Shown: positions 7,889-16,202, counted from the first letter of the stretch. The stretch is DNA of 63,820 nt from Paracoccaceae bacterium (GCA_023260655.1 JALQUU010000007.1:1-63820); one strand, 5' to 3'. Program-made: numbers and translations. The notes: generated by a model not told the origin, from the sequence alone.

Positions 7889-7990
7889 AGCATTTCGAGA
7901 AAAAGTTGATAGACTTTTTCGGTTAAGAAATGCGTCAAATCATAAGCTTAAAGCGTTTCTGCCGTCTCAACATCAAAGCGAAACGCTTTA
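7889..7990 (+). repeat. Structured intergenic repeat, copy A (101 bp)
   Basis: This element recurs inverted at 53358-53459 with only a few scattered differences. It folds as two modules. The first has outer arms GCATTTC (7890-7896) and GAAATGC (7927-7933) enclosing GAAAAAGT/ACTTTTTC (7899-7906, 7913-7920). The second is a perfect 14-bp inverted repeat, GCTTAAAGCGTTTC with GAAACGCTTTAAGC, ending at 7994. Both copies lie immediately after a gene's stop codon. It is clearly more AT-rich than the flanking genes. The class is unnamed to me; it behaves like a palindromic extragenic repeat. Confidence 0.85.
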
Positions 7991-8013
7991 AGCGGCTGGA
8001 CAGGAGAACTGAC

Positions 8014-8211
8014 ATGAAACCGCTTCTCGCAGCACTGGCCCTTCTCGCCGCCGCTCCGGCATGGGCGTCAATTCCCCCTGACGCCGATGCCCCGATCCGC
8101 GCGGCCCTGAGCGAAGCCATAACGCTGCTGCCGGAAGTCCAGATCCAGCTGCCCGTGGATGCCATCCTCCCCTCTGGCACCCAACTGGCCAAGGATCAGT
8201 CAAACTCCTGA
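8014..8211 (+). CDS. Small secreted hypothetical protein (65 aa)
   Basis: ATG 8014 follows CAGGAG at 8001-8006. The product has a clear Sec signal peptide (MKPLLAALALLAAAPAWA, cleavage after Ala-Trp-Ala) and a mature part of about 47 residues rich in Ala, Pro and Leu with no cysteines. No family is recognised. It lies between the repeat element and a strong terminator, so its transcription may start within or just before the repeat. Confidence 0.68.
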   Translation: MKPLLAALALLAAAPAWASIPPDADAPIRAALSEAITLLPEVQIQLPVDAILPSGTQLAKDQSNS

Positions 8212-8215
8212 CCAA

Positions 8216-8250
8216 CAAAAAACGCCCGGTGCTCCCCGCACCGGGCGTTT
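8216..8250. terminator. Bidirectional rho-independent terminator
   Basis: A perfect 12-bp stem, AACGCCCGGTGC (8221-8232) with GCACCGGGCGTT (8238-8249), sits between convergent genes. Read on the minus strand it ends in six T's, so it mainly terminates the saccharopine dehydrogenase-like gene; on the plus strand the T tract is short. Confidence 0.88.
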
Positions 8251-8268
8251 CTCCATTCTGCCAAAGCC

Positions 8269-9408
8269 TCAGGCGTTGGTCACAACTTCAAGGTGCTGGC
8301 AGAGCCCACCGATGGTTTCCATCCACTCCGCCACCATCTTCGGCTCCGAAGGGGCCGCCGAAACACCGGGCGCGATCCGCCCCTTCAGCACCGCTTCCAC
8401 CGCAAGGCTCACCGGGATTGAAACGAGCCGGCCCATCGCGGTACCCTTCTCGTCACCCCATGCGTCCATCACGTAGGTCTTGTGCCAAGCAACCACACCG
8501 TCGCGCTCGGCTTTCAGATCGACGATCAGCACCACACGGTCCGGCTCGCCCTCGTCATAGGCGTTCTTGTCCCAGAACCCGTCCGACATTTCCTTGAGCC
8601 GCGCATCGCCCTCGGGCCCCGAAAGCGTCTCGATCTCGGCAAACACATCTTTCCACGCCTCGGCCCAACCGCCCAAACGCAACGTGCCGCGCACGAAGGT
8701 CTTCACCGGCCAGTTCGGATCGAAATGGTACTGGTCCATGAACGGATAGCTGTCGCGGTTCGGATAAACCTCGAAATCCTCGGGCGTCGGCAGAGGTGCC
8801 GTATAGGTGGTGATCGCATTCCACGGCCGATCCACCTTGAACTCCTTGTAATCCTTCAAGGAACGCGAGGGCGAGCGCAGCGCCTTCAGCACCCCTAGAG
8901 GCGACCACGAGAACTTGTATTTGAAGTCATTCGCGATCTTCGGCACGCCACCGCAATAGCTCAGGAAGCTAAGGTGGTTCTTCGGATCAAACGCCGCCGA
9001 GGCCTTGTACTCATCCACCAGCTGATGCGCCATCAAGTGGTCGATCCCCGGATCAAGCCCGCATTCATTGACAAAGGCGAGGCCCTTTTCGCGCGCCGCC
9101 TCATCCAGCACCCGCATCTCCGGCGCGATGTAAGACGACGAAACAAACTGCGCCCCTGCCGCAAGGCAAGCCTTCGCCAGCGGCACATGCCAATCGCCCG
9201 GCAACATGGAAACCACCACATCCCCCGGCTGCAACTGCCCCGAAATCGTGTCGAGATCGAAGGCGCGGATGTCTTTCGTCAGATCGCCCACCGCTTCTTC
9301 GGCCTTCGCCACCGTGCGGTTCCACACCGTCACCGGATACCCCGCCTCGATCAAGCGCCGCAGCCCCGGCACTGCCGAAAGCCCCGTGCCACACCAATGA
9401 ATGGTCAT
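8269..9408 (-). CDS. Saccharopine dehydrogenase family oxidoreductase (saccharopine reductase/LYS9-like)
   Basis: The 379-aa protein has an N-terminal Rossmann entry (IHWCGTGLSAVPGLRRLIEAG, VTVWNRT) and the VVSMLPGDWHVPLAKACLAAGAQFVSSSY block typical of saccharopine reductase/dehydrogenase. NECGLDPGIDHLMAHQLVDE and LSYCGGVPK are family signatures that contact the substrate. It probably cleaves saccharopine to glutamate and aminoadipate semialdehyde in lysine catabolism, working with the LYS1-like gene at 9677-10732. The three genes from 10732 to 8269 run in one direction with gaps of 1-12 bases and look like one operon. Confidence 0.85.
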   Translation of the reverse strand: MTIHWCGTGLSAVPGLRRLIEAGYPVTVWNRTVAKAEEAVGDLTKDIRAFDLDTISGQLQPGDVVVSMLPGDWHVPLAKACLAAGAQFVSSSYIAPEMRVLDEAAREKGLAFVNECGLDPGIDHLMAHQLVDEYKASAAFDPKNHLSFLSYCGGVPKIANDFKYKFSWSPLGVLKALRSPSRSLKDYKEFKVDRPWNAITTYTAPLPTPEDFEVYPNRDSYPFMDQYHFDPNWPVKTFVRGTLRLGGWAEAWKDVFAEIETLSGPEGDARLKEMSDGFWDKNAYDEGEPDRVVLIVDLKAERDGVVAWHKTYVMDAWGDEKGTAMGRLVSIPVSLAVEAVLKGRIAPGVSAAPSEPKMVAEWMETIGGLCQHLEVVTNA

Positions 9409-9420
9409 TGCCTCACTCCC

Positions 9421-9675
9421 TCATTTGAATTTCAGCTTAGCCGCCACGATCGAAACCATGGCTGTCGTCGATACCAGATTGGCGATGATCAAAGGCCAGT
9501 CCACGATCATCAACCCGTAAATCAGCCACAGGATCACCGTCGCCAGAAACATCAGGTTCGTCACCAGCGAAAGCGACTTCGTGTCCTTCGTTTTCCACAC
9601 CAGAACCGCCTGCGGAATCCAGCAAATCGTGCCCAGAAACGCCGCCGTATAGCCGATGGCCAGTGAAAGCGTCAT
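9421..9675 (-). CDS. SemiSWEET-type small sugar transporter
   Basis: The 84-aa membrane protein has three predicted helices and the PQ-loop signature ICWIPQAVLVWKTKDTKSLSL in the first helix and following loop. This size and motif define bacterial SemiSWEETs, which dimerise into a pore for mono- or disaccharides. It sits 1 base after the saccharopine dehydrogenase stop and 12 bases before the next gene, embedded in an amino-acid operon. Its real cargo may therefore not be sugar. Confidence 0.85.
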   Translation of the reverse strand: MTLSLAIGYTAAFLGTICWIPQAVLVWKTKDTKSLSLVTNLMFLATVILWLIYGLMIVDWPLIIANLVSTTAMVSIVAAKLKFK

Positions 9676-9676
9676 C

Positions 9677-10732
9677 TCACACCCCGGCCACGTGTTTCTG
9701 GAACGTCTGGAACGCGCGGCCCCAAACGCCCTGATCCAAGGCGTCGAGCGTCAGCAGATGCGGCAGCAATTGCGCCGCGAAATCTTCCGAGGATTCCTTC
9801 GGCAGCATCGAGGGCAGGTTGTCGATCGCCATCACGTCGAGTGGCGGCGCATCATGCACCCGGATCACAGGCTCCGCCCAAGTCGTCGTGCGGTCATAAA
9901 CCTTCAACGGCGAGAAATCTGAGGTCGGATCGCAGGCGATATCCCCGATTGCCGTCAACCGCCGCTCGGAAGTCGGTGCATCTTCCGCCACGAACACCGG
10001 GCAACCCGGCATCGCGAGAATCGAATTGAGGAAAATGTCGTGCTGCAGCACTTCCGGGAACGGCCCGCCCGACTTCGTTTCCGCGATATCCCAGCGCGTC
10101 ACCGGCATGGAAAGCGCCTCGCAGAGGTCAGACGCCCCGCGCCCCACACGCCCCAAGGCCCCGATCACGATGGCCGAAGGCACGCGCCCGCCAAGCTGCG
10201 CCAGCTCCTCTTCCAGCTCTGCCACCAAGGCATCGCGGCTCGGATATACGCCCACGGGCCCGCACACTTCAGCCCATTGCTGCGCAAGCCACGCTTTCAC
10301 AGTCACCGCAGCGCCCGCAAAGCCCGCCCAATAGCCAAAGGCCGCCACACGCCGCCCGTTCTCGTCAACGAGGTATTCGAGATCATACATCTTGCCACCC
10401 CCCGCCTTGAACCGTTTCAAGAGTTCCCGCCCCGCAGGCTGGCCCTTATAGGCATGCCCGAAGAGGATATGGCGATGCGGCAGCGGCGTGCCGTCTTCCG
10501 GCAATTCCTTCAGCCCGAAGATGATCGCGTCCCGCGGCGCCGACGGCCACGAAGCTTCCGGCGCGATTTCAGCGCCCGCCGCGCGATAGCCCTCGATGGG
10601 GATCGCCCGCGTCCGGCTTTCCTCAACCGTCAGCCGGAACCCCTTCGCGATCAGTGCCGCCGCCCCCTCGGGGGTCAGCCCCACACGATCCTCGTTCGGC
10701 CGCTGCTCGGCGCGCACCCAGATATGTTGCAT
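9677..10732 (-). CDS. Saccharopine dehydrogenase (LYS1/lysine-ketoglutarate reductase type)
   Basis: The 351-aa protein starts MQHIWVRAEQRPNEDRVGLTPEGA, the alanine dehydrogenase/LYS1 opening, and continues with FGLKELPED, HILFGHAYKGQ and YDLEYLVDENGRRVAAFGYWAGFAG, the strongly conserved LYS1 core. SAIVIGALGRVGRGASDLCEAL is the NAD-binding loop. It condenses lysine with 2-oxoglutarate, or the reverse. Paired with the LYS9-like enzyme downstream it makes a two-protein saccharopine pathway; in roseobacters this pathway is used for lysine catabolism. Confidence 0.9.
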   Translation of the reverse strand: MQHIWVRAEQRPNEDRVGLTPEGAAALIAKGFRLTVEESRTRAIPIEGYRAAGAEIAPEASWPSAPRDAIIFGLKELPEDGTPLPHRHILFGHAYKGQPAGRELLKRFKAGGGKMYDLEYLVDENGRRVAAFGYWAGFAGAAVTVKAWLAQQWAEVCGPVGVYPSRDALVAELEEELAQLGGRVPSAIVIGALGRVGRGASDLCEALSMPVTRWDIAETKSGGPFPEVLQHDIFLNSILAMPGCPVFVAEDAPTSERRLTAIGDIACDPTSDFSPLKVYDRTTTWAEPVIRVHDAPPLDVMAIDNLPSMLPKESSEDFAAQLLPHLLTLDALDQGVWGRAFQTFQKHVAGV

Positions 10733-10792
10733 CGGTCATCTCCTGTCATTCGTCGCGGACACTACGCCCCTCCGCAGTCGCCCGAAAGGGGG

Positions 10793-11446
10793 TCAGAGAT
10801 GGGTTCGTGCAAATCTCCGCTCCGGCACATCAAGATGCGGAACCGCATTGAACTGCACGAGTATCGGCTGCCCCGCGACAGGGTGCAACTGGTGCACAGA
10901 GGTGTTCATGATCGCAAGGCAAGCATGCGCCATTGTCTCGATCGAAAGCCCCATCACCTGCCGCATCACCATCCCGATCAACCCGCCCGAGGTCACCACC
11001 ACCGCAGGCCCCGCCCCTTGGGCAATCTCCGCCATCGCCGCCGCCACCCGCGCTTCGAAGGCGTCAAACCCTTCGGGCGCTGCTGGCAAAGCGTCCTCCT
11101 GCCAGAGCTTGAAAAGTTTCGGCATATGGCGCGCGAATTCCTCGCGATCTCCCGGATGCTTCAGCCCATGCACCCGCTCGGCAATCTCCGCCATCCCGAA
11201 ATAGGACATCTCGTTGAGCCGCGCGTCTTCCACCACTGGAAGCCCCAAGGCCATCCCCGCCGCCGTCTCGCGATGCCGCCGCAAGGTGCCGGAATAGACC
11301 CGCATCACCGGCTCCTCCACCGCCCGGAAATGCTCGCCCAACCACCGCGCCTGCTGATGGCCCAAATCCGACAAACGGTCATAACCCTCTTCATCGCGCG
11401 CTGAAGAATTGGCCTGCCCATGCCGGATAAGGGTGATCGTGCTCAT
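10793..11446 (-). CDS. Histidine phosphatase family protein
   Basis: The 217-aa cytoplasmic protein has the phosphohistidine motif TLIRHGQAN at its N-terminus, a second Arg in YSGTLRRHRETA, and the late His-containing VVTSGGLIGM region of the branch-1 histidine phosphatases (phosphoglycerate mutase-like). The substrate cannot be told from sequence. It lies 60 bases upstream of the LYS1-like gene's start on the same strand, but its own stop is separated from the next gene by 137 bases, so linkage is loose. Confidence 0.88.
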   Translation of the reverse strand: MSTITLIRHGQANSSARDEEGYDRLSDLGHQQARWLGEHFRAVEEPVMRVYSGTLRRHRETAAGMALGLPVVEDARLNEMSYFGMAEIAERVHGLKHPGDREEFARHMPKLFKLWQEDALPAAPEGFDAFEARVAAAMAEIAQGAGPAVVVTSGGLIGMVMRQVMGLSIETMAHACLAIMNTSVHQLHPVAGQPILVQFNAVPHLDVPERRFARTHL

Positions 11447-11583
11447 GTCGCGCTCCTGTGTTCACCCCCAGCTACAAAGCGCGCGCCTGCCCCGCAAGCC
11501 GAACCCCGCGTCTCTTGCTTTCTGAAATATCCCCGCCGGAGGCATCCGCCCGCGCCAGAAGCGCCACGCGGGCGGTCTGTGCC

Positions 11584-12954
11584 TTATTTCAACACCGCGC
11601 GTACAGCCTCGGCCGTGGCGGTTACCACCATCTCTACTTCGGCTTCGGTGATGCAGAAGGGCGGCGCATAGCCGATGATATCGCCCTGCGGCATGGCGCG
11701 CGCAATCACCCCGATCTCCGCCATCTTCGCGGCAATCGCAGGCCCGATCTTGCGCGCCGGATCGAAGAAGCTGCGGCTATCGCGGTCTTCCACCAGTTCC
11801 ACCGCGCACATCATCCCCTCGCCCCTCACTTCGCCCACGTGGTGATGATCGGCCAAAGCGTCCCGCAATCCGGCCTTGAGCATCGCGCCCATGCGCCCCG
11901 CGTTCTCCACCAACCCCAATTCGTCGATCAGCTTGAGGTTCGCCACCCCCGCCGCCGCGCCGATCGGGTGGGCCGAATAGGTCCAGCCATGGCCGATAGG
12001 GCCGTTTTCATCCGTCCCCTGTTCCAGCACCTTCCACACCCGGTCCGAAACAATCGACCCCGAAAGCGGCGCGTAGGCCGAGGTGAGCCCCTTCGCGATG
12101 GTGATGAAATCCGGCGTGATCCCGTAATGATCAGAGCCGAACATTGAGCCCAACCGCCCGAACCCCGTCACCACCTCGTCGGCAATGAGCAGGATATCAT
12201 ACTTCTTCAGCACCGCCTGGATTGCCGCCCAATAGCCTGAAGGCGGCGGCACAATCCCGCCCGTGCCCAGCACAGGCTCCCCGATGAACGCGGCCACCGT
12301 GTCCGGCCCTTCTGCAAGGATCAACTCTTCCAACCGCGCCGCACATTGCGCGCTGAACGCCTCTTCCGAAAGCCCCGCATCATCGCGGCGGAAATAATAG
12401 GGCGCATCCGTGTGGATCACCTGCGCCAAGGGCAGATCGAATTTTTTGTGGAAAAGCTCCAGCCCCGTCAGCGATCCGGTCATCAACCCCGAACCATGAT
12501 ACCCGCGCCACCGGCTGATGATCTTCTTCTTCTCGGGCCGCCCGAGGATGTTGTTGTAATACCAGACGAGCTTGATGTTCGTCTCGTTCGCATCCGACCC
12601 CGACAGCCCGAAATACACCTTCGACATGCCCTTCGGCGCGCGATCCATCACCATCTTCGCCAAGGTGATCGAGGCTTCGGTGCCATGCCCGACATAGGCG
12701 TGGTAATAGGCCAGTTCCTTCGCCTGATCGGCAATCGCCTCGGCGATCTGGCTGCGCCCGTAACCCACGTTCACGCAATAGAGCCCCGCGAAAGCATCCA
12801 GCATCCGCCGCCCGTCACGGTCGGTGATATAAACGCCCTCGCCCGTCCGGATCACCCGCGTCGGCGTCTCGCCGCGCGCATGCATGGCAAGGTGGGTCGA
12901 GGGATGGAAAAAGTTTTCCCGGTCCCAGACTGCGATCTGGTCATTGGTCAGCAT
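11584..12954 (-). CDS. doeD: Class III aminotransferase, probable diaminobutyrate transaminase DoeD
   Basis: This 456-aa PLP enzyme has the class III features GSDANETNIKL, RWRGYHGSG, the Asp of LLIADEVVTGFGRLG, the Schiff-base Lys in FITIAKGLTS and the C-terminal WTYSAHPIGAAAGVANL. Its position, 12 bases after doeB in the doeA-doeB operon, makes it the likely diaminobutyrate:2-oxoglutarate (or pyruvate) transaminase giving aspartate semialdehyde in ectoine breakdown. Sequence alone would support only an omega-amino acid aminotransferase. The following step (DoeC dehydrogenase) is absent next to it; the semialdehyde dehydrogenase at 51000-52478 is a candidate. Confidence 0.82.
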   Translation of the reverse strand: MLTNDQIAVWDRENFFHPSTHLAMHARGETPTRVIRTGEGVYITDRDGRRMLDAFAGLYCVNVGYGRSQIAEAIADQAKELAYYHAYVGHGTEASITLAKMVMDRAPKGMSKVYFGLSGSDANETNIKLVWYYNNILGRPEKKKIISRWRGYHGSGLMTGSLTGLELFHKKFDLPLAQVIHTDAPYYFRRDDAGLSEEAFSAQCAARLEELILAEGPDTVAAFIGEPVLGTGGIVPPPSGYWAAIQAVLKKYDILLIADEVVTGFGRLGSMFGSDHYGITPDFITIAKGLTSAYAPLSGSIVSDRVWKVLEQGTDENGPIGHGWTYSAHPIGAAAGVANLKLIDELGLVENAGRMGAMLKAGLRDALADHHHVGEVRGEGMMCAVELVEDRDSRSFFDPARKIGPAIAAKMAEIGVIARAMPQGDIIGYAPPFCITEAEVEMVVTATAEAVRAVLK

Positions 12955-12966
12955 ATCTTGTCCTTC

Positions 12967-13956
12967 TCAGTGTTCGACGGCCAGAACCGCGATACAATCG
13001 CCCGCCTGGCAAATTCCCGGATGATGGCGCGCCATCAACAGCCCGTCCCGTTGCGCATGCATCACGCGCGGCTCCGCGCCCGTGCGCCCCATCGGCCAGA
13101 TCCGCACCACCGGATCGCCCGCCCGCACCGGATCCCCGAGCGCGATCAGAAACTCCAGAAGCCCGCCCTCATCGGTGAAGTGGAAACAGGCGTCATCGGG
13201 CTGGCTCAGATGCCGTGTCGGCCCGATCTCCAGCTCACCCGACAGAATGCCCGCGTGGATCAGAAGATTCCGCACCCCTTTTCGGGCGATCCCCGTGGTG
13301 TAAGGCGTCGCCGTTCCCTGCCCGCCCAACTCGGTCGTCACGAACACCTTGCCCATCATCTCGGCCGCATCATCATACATGCCGAGCGCATCGATCTCCC
13401 GCATCTCCACGCTGAAAGGCGCATTGAACGCATCCCGCGCCGCGCGGCACTGGCGCTCCTGCACCTTGTCATCCAGCACATGCGAGGCGGCGAAAGGCAG
13501 AAAATCCAGCGTCTTCCCACCGGAATGGAAATCCAGCACCACATCCGCCATCGGCAAGAGCGTGCGCTGGAAATAATCCGCGATCTTCTGTGTCGGCGTG
13601 CCATCCGGCGCACCCGGAAAGGCGCGGTTCATGTTCACCCCGTCCAAGGGCGACACCCGCGTTCCCACCGCAAAAGCCGGATAATTCATCGCCGGAACGA
13701 TGATCACCGCGCCTGTCACCTCTTCGGCCCTCAGCGACCGCGCCAGATCGAACAGCGCCAAGGGCCCCTCGTATTCGTCCCCGTGGTTCGCGCCTGTTAG
13801 CAGCGCCACAGGCCCCGCCCCGCGCTTCACCACGGTCAGCGGAATCATCACCGACCCCCACGCACTCTCGTTGCGGCTATAGGGCAGGCGCAGATGCCCG
13901 TGCTGCACCCCGTCTTTCTCGAAATCCACGCTCGCGCTGATCGGATTGCGGCGCAT
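12967..13956 (-). CDS. doeB: N-acetyl-diaminobutyrate deacetylase DoeB (AstE/AspA family)
   Basis: The 329-aa protein belongs to the succinylglutamate desuccinylase/aspartoacylase family. Zinc ligands are visible in LLTGANHGDEYEG (His and Glu) and in VVLDFHSGGKT (His). The C-terminal GDPVVRIWPMG-GLLMARHHPGI lobe is characteristic of DoeB/EutE. It removes acetyl from N-alpha-acetyl-2,4-diaminobutyrate, the second step of ectoine degradation. It begins 3 bases after the doeA stop. Confidence 0.9.
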   Translation of the reverse strand: MRRNPISASVDFEKDGVQHGHLRLPYSRNESAWGSVMIPLTVVKRGAGPVALLTGANHGDEYEGPLALFDLARSLRAEEVTGAVIIVPAMNYPAFAVGTRVSPLDGVNMNRAFPGAPDGTPTQKIADYFQRTLLPMADVVLDFHSGGKTLDFLPFAASHVLDDKVQERQCRAARDAFNAPFSVEMREIDALGMYDDAAEMMGKVFVTTELGGQGTATPYTTGIARKGVRNLLIHAGILSGELEIGPTRHLSQPDDACFHFTDEGGLLEFLIALGDPVRAGDPVVRIWPMGRTGAEPRVMHAQRDGLLMARHHPGICQAGDCIAVLAVEH

Positions 13957-13959
13957 GGA

Positions 13960-15135
13960 TCAAGCCTTCACGAACATCTGGCGCGGCGTGCGGCACAGGC
14001 ACTCCACTCCGGTTTCGGTAATCACCACAGGCTCCGTGATCTCCAACCCGCCATCATCGAGCCAGAGCGCCGGCATGAAGTGGAAGGTCATGCCGGGCTT
14101 CAACACACTCTTGTCCCCCCGCCGGAACGACATCGTCCGCTCGCCCCAATCCGGCGGATAGGAAATGCCGATCGCATAACCGCAACGGCTGTCTTTCTGG
14201 AACCCGAGTCTGTTCAGCGTCGCATTGAACGCATTCGCGATATCCTCGCACAGGTTCCCCGGCTTGGCCTGCTCCAACCCCGCCTCAACCGCTTCCAAAA
14301 CCGCCTTCTCCGCATCGAGATATTTCTGCGGCGGCTTTCCCAGAAAAAGCGTGCGCGACTGCGGGCACTGATACCGCCGGTAAGCCCCCGCGATTTCGAA
14401 AAACGTGCTCTCGCCTTCTTTCAGCGGCGCGTCATCCCACGTCAGGTGCGGTGCCGTCGCATCCACCCCCGAAGGCGCCATCGGCACGATCGCCGGATAA
14501 TCCCCCCAGTGCCCTTCCGCGCCCATCACAGAGGCATGGTAGATATCGGCGATCAACTCGTTCTTCTTCAACCCCGGTTCGGCCTTCTCCAGAACCACCT
14601 GATGCATCCGCTCGACAATCCGCGCCCCCCGCCGCATATAGTCGATCTCGGTCGGCGATTTCACCGCGCGCTGCCAGTTCACCAGCCCCGTCGCGTCTTG
14701 GAATGCGGCCTTCGGCAAACCCTTCTGCAGGCTCAAAAACGCCGAGGCGGTGAAGTAGTAATTGTCCATCTCGAAGCCGATGCGCCCCGCACTCATCCCG
14801 CGCTCCGCGATCAGCGCCGAAAGATCCTCCATCGGATGCTTGGCCGGGTTCTGCACATAGGTGTCGTCGTAGCCACGGATGTTGTCCTTCGCGAGCCACG
14901 TCGTCAGCCCCGCCCCCACGGCATCCATCGCGCGCCCCCACCAAACGGGTTCGCCCTCCATCCCCAAAAGCACCCCTTGGTGCACGTAGAAAGACCAGCC
15001 GTCATAGCCCGTGAGCCACGCCATATTGGAAGGGTCCGTCACAAAAATCGCATCAAGGCCCCGCGCCGCCATTTCCGCGCGGGTCTTCTTCAGGCGTTCA
15101 GCATATTCGGCAGGGGAAAAGGGCAGCTCGGGCAT
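13960..15135 (-). CDS. doeA: Ectoine hydrolase DoeA (EutD)
   Basis: The 391-aa creatinase/M24-fold enzyme opens the ectoine ring to N-acetyl-diaminobutyrate. It has the N-terminal creatinase domain (TDPSNMAWLTGYDGWSFY) and a pita-bread domain, but the usual M24 metal ligands are replaced: the FDTG position reads FFEIAGAYRRYQCPQSRTLF, and later positions read CGYAIGISYPPDWGER and LEITEPVVITE. That metal-free arrangement is what is known of DoeA. It is the promoter-proximal gene of doeA-doeB-doeD, divergent from doeX. Confidence 0.92.
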   Translation of the reverse strand: MPELPFSPAEYAERLKKTRAEMAARGLDAIFVTDPSNMAWLTGYDGWSFYVHQGVLLGMEGEPVWWGRAMDAVGAGLTTWLAKDNIRGYDDTYVQNPAKHPMEDLSALIAERGMSAGRIGFEMDNYYFTASAFLSLQKGLPKAAFQDATGLVNWQRAVKSPTEIDYMRRGARIVERMHQVVLEKAEPGLKKNELIADIYHASVMGAEGHWGDYPAIVPMAPSGVDATAPHLTWDDAPLKEGESTFFEIAGAYRRYQCPQSRTLFLGKPPQKYLDAEKAVLEAVEAGLEQAKPGNLCEDIANAFNATLNRLGFQKDSRCGYAIGISYPPDWGERTMSFRRGDKSVLKPGMTFHFMPALWLDDGGLEITEPVVITETGVECLCRTPRQMFVKA

Positions 15136-15187
15136 GGTTCCTCCACGGTTTTCCCGATCCTACCCATCCCGCCCGCACTATTTCTGC

Positions 15188-15247
15188 AAATTCCCGTCTC
15201 CGGCGCATTTTTACTGCACACAAATCGGGAATTTCGGGTAAATTCCC
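15188..15247. promoter_or_regulatory. Inverted-repeat operator between doeA and doeX
   Basis: GGGAATTT (15227-15234) and AAATTCCC (15240-15247) form a perfect 8-bp inverted repeat with a 5-base spacer, ending four bases before the doeX start. A further AAATTCCC half-site lies at 15188-15195. In a divergent regulator/catabolic-gene intergenic region this is a strong candidate for the DoeX (Lrp/AsnC) binding site controlling both directions; binding is inferred. Confidence 0.6.
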
Positions 15248-15251
15248 CGAC

Positions 15252-15707
15252 ATGGACCAGATCGACCGCAAAATCCTGCACCACGTGCAAACCAACAACC
15301 AACTCACCCACGCCGAATTGTCGGACCTCGTGGGCCTCTCCCCCACCTCCGTGCAGCGCCGCCTCGCCAAGCTGCGCGAGAACCGCGTCATCACCGCCGA
15401 CATTTCCGTCGTCGATCCCGCCGCCGCAGGCTGCCCTTTGCAGATGCTCGTCTCCGTCGAACTGGCCCGCGAACGCTCCGATATCATCGACCGCTTCAAA
15501 CGCTCCGTCCGCACCTGCCCCGAAGTCATGAGCGCCTATTACGTCACCGGAGAAACCGACTTCCTCCTCATCGTCAGCGCCCGCGACATGGCCGATTACG
15601 AAGCCTTCACCCGCAAATTCTTCTACAACAACCCCGATATCAAAGGCTTCAAAACCTCCGTCGTCATGGATCGCATCAAAGCCGGTTTCGGCCTGCCGAT
15701 GGATTAA
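15252..15707 (+). CDS. doeX: Lrp/AsnC regulator DoeX
   Basis: The 151-aa regulator has an N-terminal winged HTH (DQIDRKILHHVQTNNQLTHAELSDLVGLSPTSVQRRLAKL) and a C-terminal RAM effector domain (VMSAYYVTGETDFLLIVSARDMADYE). Divergence from the doeA operon matches the DoeX/AsnC regulator of ectoine catabolism, which responds to ectoine-derived diaminobutyrates. Its stop codon overlaps that of the next AsnC gene on the other strand by 4 bases (TTAA). Confidence 0.9.
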   Translation: MDQIDRKILHHVQTNNQLTHAELSDLVGLSPTSVQRRLAKLRENRVITADISVVDPAAAGCPLQMLVSVELARERSDIIDRFKRSVRTCPEVMSAYYVTGETDFLLIVSARDMADYEAFTRKFFYNNPDIKGFKTSVVMDRIKAGFGLPMD

Positions 15708-16168
15708 CCCTCGGGCGTGATCGGCAGCGCAAAGCCTGCCTTCACCCGATCCATCACCGCACTCGTCTTGAACCGCAGCACGTTGTCCTCATCGAAGAAA
15801 TGCCGCCGCGTGAAGCCTTCATAATCCGCCATATCCCGCGCCGAGAGGATCAACACGAAGTCCGCAGCTCCAGTTACGTAATAACATTGCATGACTTCCG
15901 GCGCGTCCTGCATCCGCGCCTTGAACCGATCCAGATCTGCCTTCCGCTCCTGATGCAGCGACACCTCCACGATCAGCAACAGCCCCCGCCCCATCTTCAC
16001 TGGATCGAGGATCGCTACCTCCGCTTCGATCACCCCCGAATCGCGCAACCGCGCCAACCGCTTCCGGCAGGCATCCGGCGAAAGCCCCACGGTTTCGGAA
16101 AGCGCCTCCGCCGTGATCCGCGCATTTCTCTGCAATTCAGTCAGTATCTGGGCGTCAAACTTGTCCAT
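15704..16168 (-). CDS. Second Lrp/AsnC family regulator
   Basis: From ATG 16168 the product is 154 aa: HTH FDAQILTELQRNARITAEALSETVGLSPDACRKRLARL and RAM domain VMQCYYVTGAADFVLILSARDMADYEGFTRR. It is clearly a paralogue of DoeX; the RAM motif ARDMADYE is identical. The open frame extends upstream to 16345, but MDKFDAQ is the standard AsnC beginning. It is divergent from the ammonia-lyase operon at 16340-19258 and most likely controls it, by analogy with DoeX and doeA. Confidence 0.9.
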   Translation of the reverse strand: MDKFDAQILTELQRNARITAEALSETVGLSPDACRKRLARLRDSGVIEAEVAILDPVKMGRGLLLIVEVSLHQERKADLDRFKARMQDAPEVMQCYYVTGAADFVLILSARDMADYEGFTRRHFFDEDNVLRFKTSAVMDRVKAGFALPITPEG

Positions 16169-16185
16169 CCCTGCACTAGGCGCAG

Positions 16186-16202
16186 TTCCGGCCCGAACGG
16201 AA
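16186..16202. promoter_or_regulatory. Possible operator upstream of second AsnC gene
   Basis: TTCCG (16186-16190) and CGGAA (16198-16202) form a short inverted repeat with a 7-base spacer, 18 bases before the regulator's start in the divergent intergenic region. The arms are only 5 bp, so chance is a real alternative in GC-rich DNA. Confidence 0.3.

Noticed and set aside
7930-8013. N-terminal extension of the small secreted protein through the repeat
   Set aside because: The extension would translate the repeat hairpins (KRFCRLNIKAKRFKR) ahead of a perfect signal peptide. ATG 8014 with CAGGAG is clearly the start.
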